NCBI RefSeq assembly: GCF_000960475.2
Contig: NZ_JZDQ02000021.1
Coordinates: 1-64,000 of the forward strand
DNA length: 64,000 nucleotides
Origin: Nocardioides luteus
GTDB taxonomy: Bacteria > Actinomycetota > Actinomycetes > Propionibacteriales > Nocardioidaceae
Direction: 5' to 3'
How positions within the stretch are numbered: the first letter of the stretch is position 1; the number at the start of each line of letters is the position of its first letter. This document shows, piece after piece, positions 42,308-49,613 of this stretch. A program made the position numbers and the translations under genes. The notes beneath the pieces were generated by a model. That model ran no database searches. It was not told the origin of the DNA and was given only the letters and a program-made list of their open reading frames with translations.

Positions 42308-44596
42308 TCAGCCTCCCGGCTGGGTGACGCCGTTGACCGTCAGGGTGTAGCGCGCCGGGTCGGGCACGCTCTCCGTCGGGTCGTCGAACATCACGATCGC
42401 CGCGACCGTCTGGGCACTGTCACCGATCGCCGCCTCGAGGTCGGCACCACTGACCGTGCCGTCGAACGAGTCGTCCAGCGCGAGGGTGTGCACCCATGCG
42501 GGCGAGCCCGCCGGGCCGTACGCCACCAGCTGGACGGTCCAACCCTCGACCGGGGTCGGGTGGACCTGCGACGCCGACTGCCATCCGCTCAGGGTGTCGC
42601 TGGGCAGCGCGGTGCCTCCGACAGCGATGTTGCGTACCCAGAAACCGGACTCGTCGACCCCAGAGTCGGTGACGTAGCGGAACGCCACCAGCACGCTCTG
42701 CCCGCCGTACGCCGACAGGTCGGCGCTCTGCGAACGCCAGCCTCCGGAGTCGCCGGAGAAGCCGGGCAGGTTGTCGACCACGGTCGGGATGGCACCGGGG
42801 TCGTGCTCGCTGGTCGTGTCGGCGGTGGCCAGGCTGTGCCAGCTCGCGCCACCGTCGGTGGAGACCTGGACGAAGCCGAAGTCCCATCCGGGCTCGGCGT
42901 CCCAGAGGGCGTCGAAGGTCAGCGACGCCCCGCCGGCCGGCACGTCGACCGACCGCACCACTGCCCGGTCGAGGTTCGGCCCGCAACCCGAGTAGAGGGC
43001 TGCCGCCCCGGTGCCGTCGGCAGGCGGCGAACCGCAGCTGCTGTCGGCCGTGGTGGCCGTCGGCGGGGTCGTGTCGACCGTCCATTCGACCGGCTTCGGC
43101 TCCAGCGACGTCGCGCCGTCGAAGCTCAGCGAGTCGATCTGGCCGGCGGAGAGGTAGGCCCCGCCACCGTCGCGCAGGCGTACGTAGTCCGAGCCGTTCG
43201 GCGGTGCGCCGTTCTCGTTCCACGCCTCCGGGTTGTCCCAGTTGATCTTCGCCGAGAGCGAGCTGGCCCGGAACCGCGCCGCGTCGCCACCGGTCAGGTT
43301 GCCGCCGTTGGCGTCCAGCGCCGCATCGAGAGCCATCGCGGCCGCCCAGTCGTGCACCGTCTGCTGAGCAGAGACGCCGGCACCGAACTGGTCGAGCACG
43401 GCCTGGAGCCCGGCGAGACCGCCGGCATCCTCGCGGTGCAGCGCGCCGAGGAAGTCCGACCCGTAGTGGCTGGCCAGATACTCCATGAACGAGTAGACCG
43501 CGCCGTAGTCGCACAGCGTCTCCGGCCCACCCTGGTCGCCCCAGCCGGTCAGCGAGTTCTCCGGGCCACCGAACGCCGGATCGAGATAGCCCATGAAGCA
43601 GGCCAGGTGCGAGTCCGCTCCGGGATCGTCAGGCGGCGTGCTCGGGTCGACGAAGCCGACCAGTGTCTGGGCGTAGTCCGAGAGCCCCTCGTTGACCCAG
43701 GAGACCTCGTCGGGGTCCTCGTAGTACTCCAGCAGGTGCTGGTACTCGTGCGCGAACGTGCCCTCGTAGAGCAACGGCCGAGACGCTCCGATCTGCCGTC
43801 CGGCAGCGGTGTTCAGCTCCTGGTTGCAGGCGACGTACGCCGGATCGGTGCTGTCGTCGGGCGGGTTGGTGCCGGTGCGGTGCAGCCAGTCGAAGACGTC
43901 GATGCTCATCACGTTGCGGTCGAAGTACTCGTTGAAGACCGAGTAGAAGAAGCCCGCGATGTAGGTCTGCCCGTCAGGGCTGGTCGGCTCGTAGAAGTTG
44001 GCGTCCCGGACGTTGTCGACCAGCACCACGATGTTGTCGCCGTCGCCCTTGTACTCCGAGGACGGCAGGTTGGGGATCAGCCCTGGCAGGACGGCCTGCT
44101 TGCCGTCCCGGTCCGGCGGGACCGAGAACTCCCTCGACTCGATCGGGTAGATCGTGTCGTCGAACTCCGAGATGAAGTTCGAGATCTGGGCGTCGGTGAC
44201 CTCGGTCAGGCCGAGGTCGTTGCGGCAGTCGCCGGCCGGGAACGCCCGGTCGTTGGCGACCCACACCTCGATGTTGTCGCCGACACCGCGCAGCGTGTAG
44301 TCCTTGAGATAGAGACTTCCCTGGAAGTCGTCGAGCCCCAGCCAGGTGCGGCTCTGGCCGACCTTCGCGGGTCCCTTCGGCGGCTGACCGTGCACGTCGC
44401 CCCGGTGCCTCTCGATGCCGAGGCGCTTGCCGTCGTTGTAGTCGGACCCGGTCTGCTTGAGCTCCTTGGCGGCCCGGCCACGATCGTCGTCCGAAGGCGG
44501 CGCGCTGCCGGCGGGTGCGCCGGGCAACGTCAGACCGAGGACGAGCGCTCCTGCGGCTCCGATGGTGAGGAGCCGCCCTCTCTTCCAACCCCGCAT
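42308..44596 (-). CDS. Large secreted zinc metalloprotease (M30/M6-like) with C-terminal beta domain
   Basis: This 762-residue secreted protein has a signal peptide (about residues 1-32) and a catalytic region with HEYQH at 283-287 followed by WVNEGLSDYAQ, where the Glu fits the third zinc ligand of a gluzincin-type site. The second half contains a jelly-roll-like region of about 200 residues (LTFDALWDAEPGWDFGFVQVSTDGGASW ... VLVAFRYVTDSGVDESGFWVRNI) typical of immune inhibitor A-type proteases and MAM-like binding domains. It likely degrades extracellular proteins. The ATG at 44596 has a GGAGGG ribosome site. A CRP-like site lies 62 nt upstream. Confidence 0.85.
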   Translation of the reverse strand: MRGWKRGRLLTIGAAGALVLGLTLPGAPAGSAPPSDDDRGRAAKELKQTGSDYNDGKRLGIERHRGDVHGQPPKGPAKVGQSRTWLGLDDFQGSLYLKDYTLRGVGDNIEVWVANDRAFPAGDCRNDLGLTEVTDAQISNFISEFDDTIYPIESREFSVPPDRDGKQAVLPGLIPNLPSSEYKGDGDNIVVLVDNVRDANFYEPTSPDGQTYIAGFFYSVFNEYFDRNVMSIDVFDWLHRTGTNPPDDSTDPAYVACNQELNTAAGRQIGASRPLLYEGTFAHEYQHLLEYYEDPDEVSWVNEGLSDYAQTLVGFVDPSTPPDDPGADSHLACFMGYLDPAFGGPENSLTGWGDQGGPETLCDYGAVYSFMEYLASHYGSDFLGALHREDAGGLAGLQAVLDQFGAGVSAQQTVHDWAAAMALDAALDANGGNLTGGDAARFRASSLSAKINWDNPEAWNENGAPPNGSDYVRLRDGGGAYLSAGQIDSLSFDGATSLEPKPVEWTVDTTPPTATTADSSCGSPPADGTGAAALYSGCGPNLDRAVVRSVDVPAGGASLTFDALWDAEPGWDFGFVQVSTDGGASWHSLATADTTSEHDPGAIPTVVDNLPGFSGDSGGWRSQSADLSAYGGQSVLVAFRYVTDSGVDESGFWVRNIAVGGTALPSDTLSGWQSASQVHPTPVEGWTVQLVAYGPAGSPAWVHTLALDDSFDGTVSGADLEAAIGDSAQTVAAIVMFDDPTESVPDPARYTLTVNGVTQPGG

Positions 44597-44657
44597 GCGT
44601 GGTTCTCCCTCCACTCGTTCATGCTGCGCCCGAGATCGCTGCGGGAGTACGGTCCGA

Positions 44658-44673
44658 TGTGATGTGCGTCACG
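44658..44673. promoter_or_regulatory. CRP-like site before the secreted metalloprotease gene
   Basis: TGTGA-N6-TCACG matches the CRP/GlxR consensus at 9 of 10 fixed positions and lies 62 nt before the protease start codon, where a cAMP-dependent regulator could act. Confidence 0.55.
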
Positions 44674-44847
44674 GACCTGGAAGCAGTCAAGCACCGGGCG
44701 AACGCGAAGGGAAGATCGAATTTCGGCATGTTTGCGTGGAGTGGCGTGGCCAGAACGAGCCGGCGAGCGTGTCGACAACGTGTCGACAAATCGGTGAGAC
44801 CACATGTCGCCGAGTGGAGTCCGGCGAGGGCGATGCCGATCGCCCGG

Positions 44848-45192
44848 TCACTCCCGGAACAGGCCGATGATGTTGCCGCCGGGGTCGCGGAACATGGCGA
44901 AGAACCCGGCGCCCGGGATCTCGGTCGGCGGCACGACGGTCTCACCGCCCAGCTCCCCGACGCGCTCGAGCGTGCCGTCGAGGTCGTCGGTCGAGGCGTA
45001 CACCGTGACGTAGGCGGGCATCTCGTCACGCGTCTGCATGATGCCGCCGCCGATGCCGCCCTCCGCGGCTGTCACGAGCCAGTAGTCGGGGCCGGCCCCC
45101 TGGATGTCCCAGCCGAACAGGTCTCGGTAGAACCCGATGAGTCGCTCGCCGTCGGCTCCGGCGATCTCGAAGTGCACCACAGGATGTGCCAT
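44848..45192 (-). CDS. VOC (glyoxalase/bleomycin resistance-like) family protein
   Basis: This 114-residue protein contains two beta-alpha-beta-beta-beta modules of the vicinal oxygen chelate fold (VVHFEIAGADGERLIGFYRDLFGWDI at the start; PGAGFFAMFRDPGGNIIGLFRE at the end). His7 and the late Glu are at metal-ligand positions. Such small single proteins act as dioxygenases, isomerases or binding proteins; no specific role can be given. The ATG follows GGAGAC. It lies near the small-gene DevR-like group but has no such box of its own. Confidence 0.85.
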   Translation of the reverse strand: MAHPVVHFEIAGADGERLIGFYRDLFGWDIQGAGPDYWLVTAAEGGIGGGIMQTRDEMPAYVTVYASTDDLDGTLERVGELGGETVVPPTEIPGAGFFAMFRDPGGNIIGLFRE

Positions 45193-45260
45193 GACTGTCT
45201 CCTTCCGTCTCGGTCGAGCATCCGACGAGCCGGCGCGGAGACCACAGGGGCGAAGTGCCG

Positions 45261-45686
45261 CTACGGCCGGTCCTTGGTCCCCGACCGGCGGAGGCTCGAG
45301 AACCCCAGACCCACCAGGGAGATCGCGACCACCCCCATGACTCCCTGAAGCGGATCGAGCCCGACGAACGGCACCTGGACCAGCAGCTCGACGGCGAGCA
45401 GTGCGCCGGCTCCGATCGCGGCGGGTCCCATCCAGTACGACCGGCGCCACGCCAGGGTGGCCGTGCCGGCGCAGGGCGCCGCGACGCTCGCAGCCAGCCA
45501 CAGCCCAGGGATCACCCACGAGTCCAGCCCCAGTGGTCTCAGGTCGCTCACCGGCGGGGTGAAGGTGCCGGTGAGGAGCTGGACCGATCCGACGGCCGCG
45601 GCCGCGGCGGTCAGCGCGGAGACGACACCGACCGTACGTCTCCACGCCGGCGCCGGCGCGATCACGCCAGCGCTCGGTGCACTCAC
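45261..45686 (-). CDS. Four-helix membrane protein of unknown function
   Basis: The product (141 aa from the GTG at 45686) has four hydrophobic segments (about residues 16-36, 50-72, 80-103 and 108-128) and a basic C-terminus. I do not recognise the family. The GTG overlaps the stop of the 55-codon gene upstream (GTGA), so both are translated as a pair from a promoter with a DevR-like box. The open frame extends further upstream but is out of register with real coding sequence there. Confidence 0.68.
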   Translation of the reverse strand: MSAPSAGVIAPAPAWRRTVGVVSALTAAAAAVGSVQLLTGTFTPPVSDLRPLGLDSWVIPGLWLAASVAAPCAGTATLAWRRSYWMGPAAIGAGALLAVELLVQVPFVGLDPLQGVMGVVAISLVGLGFSSLRRSGTKDRP

Positions 45687-45850
45687 CGCTCTCGCCTCGA
45701 CGAGACGGTTCCCGCGTGCGACCCGCCGAGGTCCAGAGCGATCGCGAGGATCAGGGTGCCGGTCCAGACGTTGACCGGGTCCAGTTGGAGGGGTTCGTGG
45801 GCTCCCACGATGTTCGCGATGAACCAGACGATGAACCAGATGATCGTCAT
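45683..45850 (-). CDS. Small 55-residue membrane protein
   Basis: The peptide starts MTIIWFIVWFIANIVG and has a second hydrophobic stretch (VWTGTLILAIALDLGG), then SHAGTVSSRRER. Two short membrane helices with a basic tail are likely. An AAAGGTGGG ribosome site sits 6 nt before the ATG, and the stop overlaps the next gene (GTGA), which argues strongly that it is translated. It is the first gene after a TAGCGT -10 and a GGGAC-N4-TTCCC box, so it may respond to low oxygen. Confidence 0.72.
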   Translation of the reverse strand: MTIIWFIVWFIANIVGAHEPLQLDPVNVWTGTLILAIALDLGGSHAGTVSSRRER

Positions 45851-45895
45851 GGAGATCCCACCTTTCCGCTGCGTACACGACTGCGCCTGCCGTCG

Positions 45896-45901
45896 ACGCT
45901 A
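45896..45901 (-). promoter_or_regulatory. -10 element of the leftward small-gene operon
   Basis: TAGCGT on the minus strand stands 45 nt before the 55-codon gene and exactly 23 nt from the DevR-like box at 45925-45938. Confidence 0.55.
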
Positions 45902-45924
45902 GGTGCTCCCGCACCCCGCCGGGA

Positions 45925-45959
45925 GGGACGAACTTCCCGTACGCGGGGACAGTGGTCCT
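45925..45959. promoter_or_regulatory. Two DevR/DosR-like boxes
   Basis: GGGAC-GAAC-TTCCC (45925-45938) and GGGAC-AGTG-GTCCT (45946-45959) match the DosR half-site pattern GGGAC-N4-GTCCC with one mismatch each. They are 21 bp apart. The first is positioned to activate the leftward promoter. Confidence 0.6.
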
Positions 45960-46018
45960 CGACCCGGACGCAGAGCCGGCACGTCACGGGCCGCCCGGGG
46001 CCGAGGACTCACCGAAGG

Positions 46019-46032
46019 GGGCCTTTGGACCG
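46019..46032. promoter_or_regulatory. DevR-like box of the 2TM/DUF1918 operon
   Basis: GGGCC-TTTG-GACCG stands exactly 23 nt upstream of TAGCGT at 46056-46061, mirroring the leftward promoter. Confidence 0.5.
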
Positions 46033-46055
46033 CTGCACCCGGCATGGCCGGCTCC

Positions 46056-46061
46056 TAGCGT
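46056..46061 (+). promoter_or_regulatory. -10 element of the 2TM/DUF1918 operon
   Basis: TAGCGT, preceded by CTCC, lies 39 nt before the ATG at 46101. This mRNA has a normal leader with an AAGGGGGA ribosome site. Confidence 0.55.
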
Positions 46062-46100
46062 CGAGGACGAGGGGACAACCGACCTAAGGGGGACGTCACC

Positions 46101-46421
46101 ATGGATGACCGGAACATCTCGGCTGAAGAGCGGACCGAACCGCCGGCGATCACGTCGGAGGAGGAGCTCCGCCTCGCCGCCGTCAAGCGCCTGAAGAAGC
46201 GCCGAGACCTGGCAGGTCACGTACTCGTGTACGTCCTGGTGAACGGGGCGCTCGTGGGAATCTGGGCGATCCTCACGCCGGATTCGTTCTTCTGGCCGCT
46301 GATCGTCCTGCTCCTGTGGGGGATCGGCCTCGTGATGAACGTCTGGGACGTGTACCTGGCAGCCGAGCCGAGCGAGGCCAGCATCGCGCGCCAGATGGAC
46401 CGGCTGCGCAAGCGGACCTGA
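46101..46421 (+). CDS. 2TM domain-containing protein
   Basis: The 106-residue protein has a charged N-terminus, the family block EEELRLAAVKRLKKRRDLAGHVLVYVLVNGALVGIWAI, two closely spaced membrane helices (about residues 40-58 and 65-83) and a basic C-terminal helix. The 2TM domain occurs alone or at the end of histidine kinases; its function is unknown. A DUF1918 gene follows after 18 nt. Both lie behind a DevR-like box, so low-oxygen or energy-stress induction is likely. Confidence 0.85.
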   Translation: MDDRNISAEERTEPPAITSEEELRLAAVKRLKKRRDLAGHVLVYVLVNGALVGIWAILTPDSFFWPLIVLLLWGIGLVMNVWDVYLAAEPSEASIARQMDRLRKRT

Positions 46422-46439
46422 CAAAGGACGGAGACGAAG

Positions 46440-46658
46440 ATGATGTACGCAGCAGTAGGTGACCGGCTGGTCGTCCGTGGCCACAACGTCGGCGAGCCGG
46501 TCCGTGACGCCGAGATCCTCGAGGTCCACCACGAGGACGGCAGCCCGCCCTACGTCGTACGTTGGTCCGACACCGGCCACGAGGCGCTGGTGTTCCCCGG
46601 CTCGGACGCCTTCGTGGAGCACTTCGAGCACGAGGCCCGCCCGCACGAGCATCGGTGA
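46440..46658 (+). CDS. DUF1918 domain protein
   Basis: This 72-residue protein is a small SH3-like beta-barrel of the DUF1918 family (VGDRLVVRGHNVGEPVRDAEILEVHHEDGSPPYVVRW, then FPGSDAFVEH). Such proteins are widespread in actinobacteria next to stress genes, often in the DosR regulon; the molecular role is unknown. The ribosome site is AAAGGACGGAG. Either of two adjacent ATG codons may start translation. Confidence 0.9.
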   Translation: MMYAAVGDRLVVRGHNVGEPVRDAEILEVHHEDGSPPYVVRWSDTGHEALVFPGSDAFVEHFEHEARPHEHR

Positions 46659-46671
46659 GACCGACCGGGCA

Positions 46672-48108
46672 TCAGGAGCCCAGGAGCACCCGTTCCCCCA
46701 GCCGGGGAACCACGGCCACGATGCCGAGCTCGTCCTGGATCCGGTCGGCCAGGGCTCGCGACGACGTGGGCTCGCCGTGCACGACATAGACGGTCTGCGG
46801 GAGCTCGGGCGCCGAGGCGACCCAGGCGACCAGCTCGTCGGCGTCGGCGTGCACGCTGAAGTCCAAGATCGCGACCACCTCCGCGCGGACCGGGACGTAC
46901 CGGCCGTGCATCTTGACCGCCCGGGCACCCTCGACCAGCTGTCTGCCGCGGGTGCCCTGCGCCTGGTAGCCGGTGAGCACGACGCTGTTGCGGGGGTCGG
47001 GAAGCTGGCGGAGCAGGTGGTGGACGACGCGGCCGCCGGTGGCCATGCCGGAGGCGGAGATGATGATGCACGGACCCTTGGGGCGATTGAGCTGCTCGGA
47101 GGCGGCGGCGTCCCGGATCCGGTGGACGTCGAGGTGCTCGAGATCCCGCAGCGGCGCCGCCCGCTTGCTGTCGAGCTCGTCGCTGTGCGCGCTCAGCGCC
47201 GCTCGGTAGACGTCCAGCGCGGCCAGGGCCATCGGGCTGTCCACGAAGATCGGGACCTGTGGGATCCGGCCGGCACGGCGGAGCCGGAGCAGCTCGAGCA
47301 GCACCAGCTCGGTCCGGTCCACCGCGAACGCCGGGATCAGCACGACCCCGCCACGGTCCATCGTGCGGCGTACGGCGTCGGCGAGGGCGTCAGGATCGGC
47401 CGGCGGATGCCGTCGGTCGCCGTAGGTCGACTCGAGCACCATGGCCGAGGCGGCGGGCGGCTTGACGGGCGGCCGCAGGATCGGATGACCCGGCCGGCCC
47501 AGGTCGCCACTGAACACCACCCGCTCACCACCGATGTCGACGACCGCCACCGACGAGCCGAGGATGTGGCCGGCGCGCTGCAGCGTCACGTTCATCCCGT
47601 CGACCGGCCGGGGCTCGCCGAACGCCACCGGGTGCAGGTGCTCCAGCGTCCGTTCCACGTCGGCCGACGTGTAGAGCGGCAGGGCCGGGTCGTGCCTCGA
47701 CCAGCCGCCCTCGTTGGCATAGCGCGCATCCTCCTCCTGGAGGTGCGCGCTGTCGCGGAGCACGATCGCGGCGAGCGCGGCGGTGCCCGGCGTGCACAGG
47801 ACCTCACCGGCGAACCCCTCGCTCACCAGCCGGGGCAGGTAGCCGGTGTGGTCGAGGTGGGCGTGGGTGAGCACGACGGCGTCGATGTCCGCGGGTGCCA
47901 CCGGGAACGGCGCCCAGTTGAGCCGCCGCAGCTCGCGCAGGCCCTGGTAGAGGCCGGCATCGACCAGCAGCCGATCGGAACCGTCCGTCACCAGGAACCG
48001 GCTTCCGGTCACCGTGCCGGATGCCCCGAGGAACACCAGCGCGGGATGCGTCGAACGGGATGCGCCGGAGTCGATGTCGCCGACGGCAAGGGTCTCGGAG
48101 TGCGCCAT
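46672..48108 (-). CDS. Beta-CASP metallo-beta-lactamase-fold RNase-like protein
   Basis: The 478-residue protein has the MBL zinc motif THAHLDHTG (about residues 80-88) and further ligands in QRAGHILGSS and FSGDLGRPGHPI. A beta-CASP domain (ILIPAFAVDRTE to IISASGMATGGRVVHHL) and a C-terminal FSVHADADELVAWV and VHGEPTSSRAL make it a typical archaeal CPSF/RNase J-like RNA nuclease fold. It may process RNA under stress. The ATG at 48108 has an AAGGGAAG ribosome site. A DevR-like box lies 60 nt upstream. Confidence 0.9.
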   Translation of the reverse strand: MAHSETLAVGDIDSGASRSTHPALVFLGASGTVTGSRFLVTDGSDRLLVDAGLYQGLRELRRLNWAPFPVAPADIDAVVLTHAHLDHTGYLPRLVSEGFAGEVLCTPGTAALAAIVLRDSAHLQEEDARYANEGGWSRHDPALPLYTSADVERTLEHLHPVAFGEPRPVDGMNVTLQRAGHILGSSVAVVDIGGERVVFSGDLGRPGHPILRPPVKPPAASAMVLESTYGDRRHPPADPDALADAVRRTMDRGGVVLIPAFAVDRTELVLLELLRLRRAGRIPQVPIFVDSPMALAALDVYRAALSAHSDELDSKRAAPLRDLEHLDVHRIRDAAASEQLNRPKGPCIIISASGMATGGRVVHHLLRQLPDPRNSVVLTGYQAQGTRGRQLVEGARAVKMHGRYVPVRAEVVAILDFSVHADADELVAWVASAPELPQTVYVVHGEPTSSRALADRIQDELGIVAVVPRLGERVLLGS

Positions 48109-48139
48109 CGGGCTTCCCTTCGCAGGTGATGGTGTCACC

Positions 48140-48182
48140 ACGCTGCGGCATCCGTCAGGCCGCGGGGAGGGCCATACGGCCT
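48140..48182 (-). promoter_or_regulatory. DevR-like box and -10 element of the beta-CASP gene
   Basis: GGGCC-ATAC-GGCCT (48169-48182) stands 23 nt from CAGCGT on the minus strand (48140-48145), the same geometry as the two promoters near 46 kb. Confidence 0.5.
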
Positions 48183-48212
48183 TCGCGGACGTGACCGATG
48201 ACCTGATCGTCC

Positions 48213-49409
48213 TCAGCCCTGCTGACGGAGGTAGCGACCGAAGTGAGGGACGGTGAAGGCGATCCGGCCGCGTTCACCCGAGTAGATCAGGCCCTTCTTC
48301 ATCAGCGCGTCGCGCGCCGGGGAGAGCGACTGCGGCTTCTTGTTGAGGAACGCGGCGACGTCGGCGGTGGCGACGGTGCCGATGTCGTCGGCGCCCAGCT
48401 CGACGGCGGCGTCGGCCATCGCGCGCAGGTAGTCCCGCTCGGCGGGCGTGGCGCGCTCGTAGCGGGAGCCGAAGAAGCCGACCGCGAGCTCCCGCTCGGC
48501 CTCGGGGGCGGCGACCTTCACGTCCTCGACCGTGATCGGGGAGCGGGGCGCCTGGTCCCACACGGTCTTGCCGTAGGCCTGGATGAAGTAGGGGTAGCCG
48601 CCGGTGGCGGCGTACATCTCGGCGAGGGCGTCGGGCTCGAACTCGGCCTCCTCCTCGCCCGCCGGGGCGGCGAGGGCGCGGTCGGCGGCCTCGCGCTCGA
48701 GGCGGTCGATGCGCTGGTAGGAGAAGAGCCGCTCGGAGTAGGACTTGCTCGCCGAGAGCACGGCCGGAAGGTGTGGCAGGCCGGCACCGACGACGATCAC
48801 CGGCAGCCCCGACTGACTGATCTCGTGGCAGGCCGCGCACATCGCCGAGACGTCGTCCGGACCGAGGTCCTGCATCTCGTCGATGAAGACACCGACGCCC
48901 TTGCCGACGTCCGCGGCGAGCCCGCCGACGTCGGTGAGCAGCTCGACCAGGTCGATCTCTATGTCACCGGAGTCGGCCCGCCCCCGCACCGCCGGGGCCT
49001 CGATGCCCGGCGACCACTGCTCGCGCAGCTTGGCGTTGGGCCCCGCCTCCCGCTGGGCGAAGCTCCGGATCACACCGAGCACGTGGTCGACGTCGTCGGC
49101 GTTCGGATGGCCCAGCTCCCGCACCGCCTGGTGGAGTGCGCTCGACAGCGGCCGGCGCAGCGACTGGTCGGGGCGTGCCTCCATCTTCCCGGTGCCCCAG
49201 CCCTTGCGGACCGCCGCGGAGCGCAGGGTGTTGAGCAGGACCGTCTTGCCGACGCCGCGGAGTCCGGTGAGCACCAGCGACCGCTCCGGCCGACCGCGCG
49301 CCACCCGCTCCAGCACCACGTCGAACTGCCCGAGCTGCTCGTCACGACCAGCGAGCTCCGGGGGCCGCTGGCCGGCGCCGGGAGCGTACGGATTGCGGAT
49401 GGGGTCCAT
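48213..49409 (-). CDS. AAA-type ATPase (AAA_16 family) with C-terminal winged-helix-like region
   Basis: The 398-residue STAND/AAA_16 ATPase has Walker A LTGLRGVGKT (about residues 45-54), Walker B GVFIDEMQDLG (about 173-183) and a sensor-like VIVVGAGLPHLP. Residues about 325-398 (AERDYLRAMAD ... VAAFLNKKPQSLSPARDALMKKGLI) look like a winged helix-turn-helix. The protein resembles Orc1/Cdc6-like or ATPase-coupled regulator folds but has no known partner here. The ATG is leaderless (TATCGT 6 nt upstream). A perfect operator-like palindrome overlaps its -35 region and a matching one lies further upstream, suggesting tight control, perhaps by itself. Confidence 0.85.
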   Translation of the reverse strand: MDPIRNPYAPGAGQRPPELAGRDEQLGQFDVVLERVARGRPERSLVLTGLRGVGKTVLLNTLRSAAVRKGWGTGKMEARPDQSLRRPLSSALHQAVRELGHPNADDVDHVLGVIRSFAQREAGPNAKLREQWSPGIEAPAVRGRADSGDIEIDLVELLTDVGGLAADVGKGVGVFIDEMQDLGPDDVSAMCAACHEISQSGLPVIVVGAGLPHLPAVLSASKSYSERLFSYQRIDRLEREAADRALAAPAGEEEAEFEPDALAEMYAATGGYPYFIQAYGKTVWDQAPRSPITVEDVKVAAPEAERELAVGFFGSRYERATPAERDYLRAMADAAVELGADDIGTVATADVAAFLNKKPQSLSPARDALMKKGLIYSGERGRIAFTVPHFGRYLRQQG

Positions 49410-49415
49410 GATCAG

Positions 49416-49421
49416 ACGATA
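49416..49421 (-). promoter_or_regulatory. -10 hexamer of the AAA ATPase gene (leaderless)
   Basis: TATCGT on the minus strand ends 6 nt before the ATG at 49409. The -35 region falls within the palindrome at 49430-49447. Confidence 0.55.
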
Positions 49422-49429
49422 TCCACATC

Positions 49430-49514
49430 TCTAGGACGCGTCTTAGATTTCCCTAGCGAGCCAGATCTTTCACGAACGTAGGTCTCTATTCGTCTTTCTA
49501 GGATTCATCCTAGA
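49430..49514. promoter_or_regulatory. Two matching 18-bp palindromes TCTAGGA-N4-TCCTAGA
   Basis: TCTAGGA-CGCG-TCTTAGA (49430-49447) and TCTAGGA-TTCA-TCCTAGA (49497-49514, extended by perfect arms to 49491-49520) share the same 7-nt half-sites, with one mismatch in the first. Centres are 67 bp apart in the gap between the ATPase and the Fpg-type gene. Confidence 0.8.
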
Positions 49515-49600
49515 AAGACGCAGACTCTTACATCGACCGCTGGCCTCGAACGTGTGTTCGAGGATAGTCGGATTCCCTCCCGTGTGCAAGCCACACGATC

Positions 49601-49606
49601 TAGACT
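49601..49606 (+). promoter_or_regulatory. -10 hexamer of the Fpg/Nei-type gene (leaderless)
   Basis: TAGACT ends 7 nt before the ATG at 49614. Confidence 0.6.
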
Positions 49607-49613
49607 CGCGGAC

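Noticed and set aside
42299..44662. 787-codon open frame on the plus strand
   Set aside because: It is the mirror of the secreted metalloprotease gene, which has a signal peptide and HEYQH site on the other strand.
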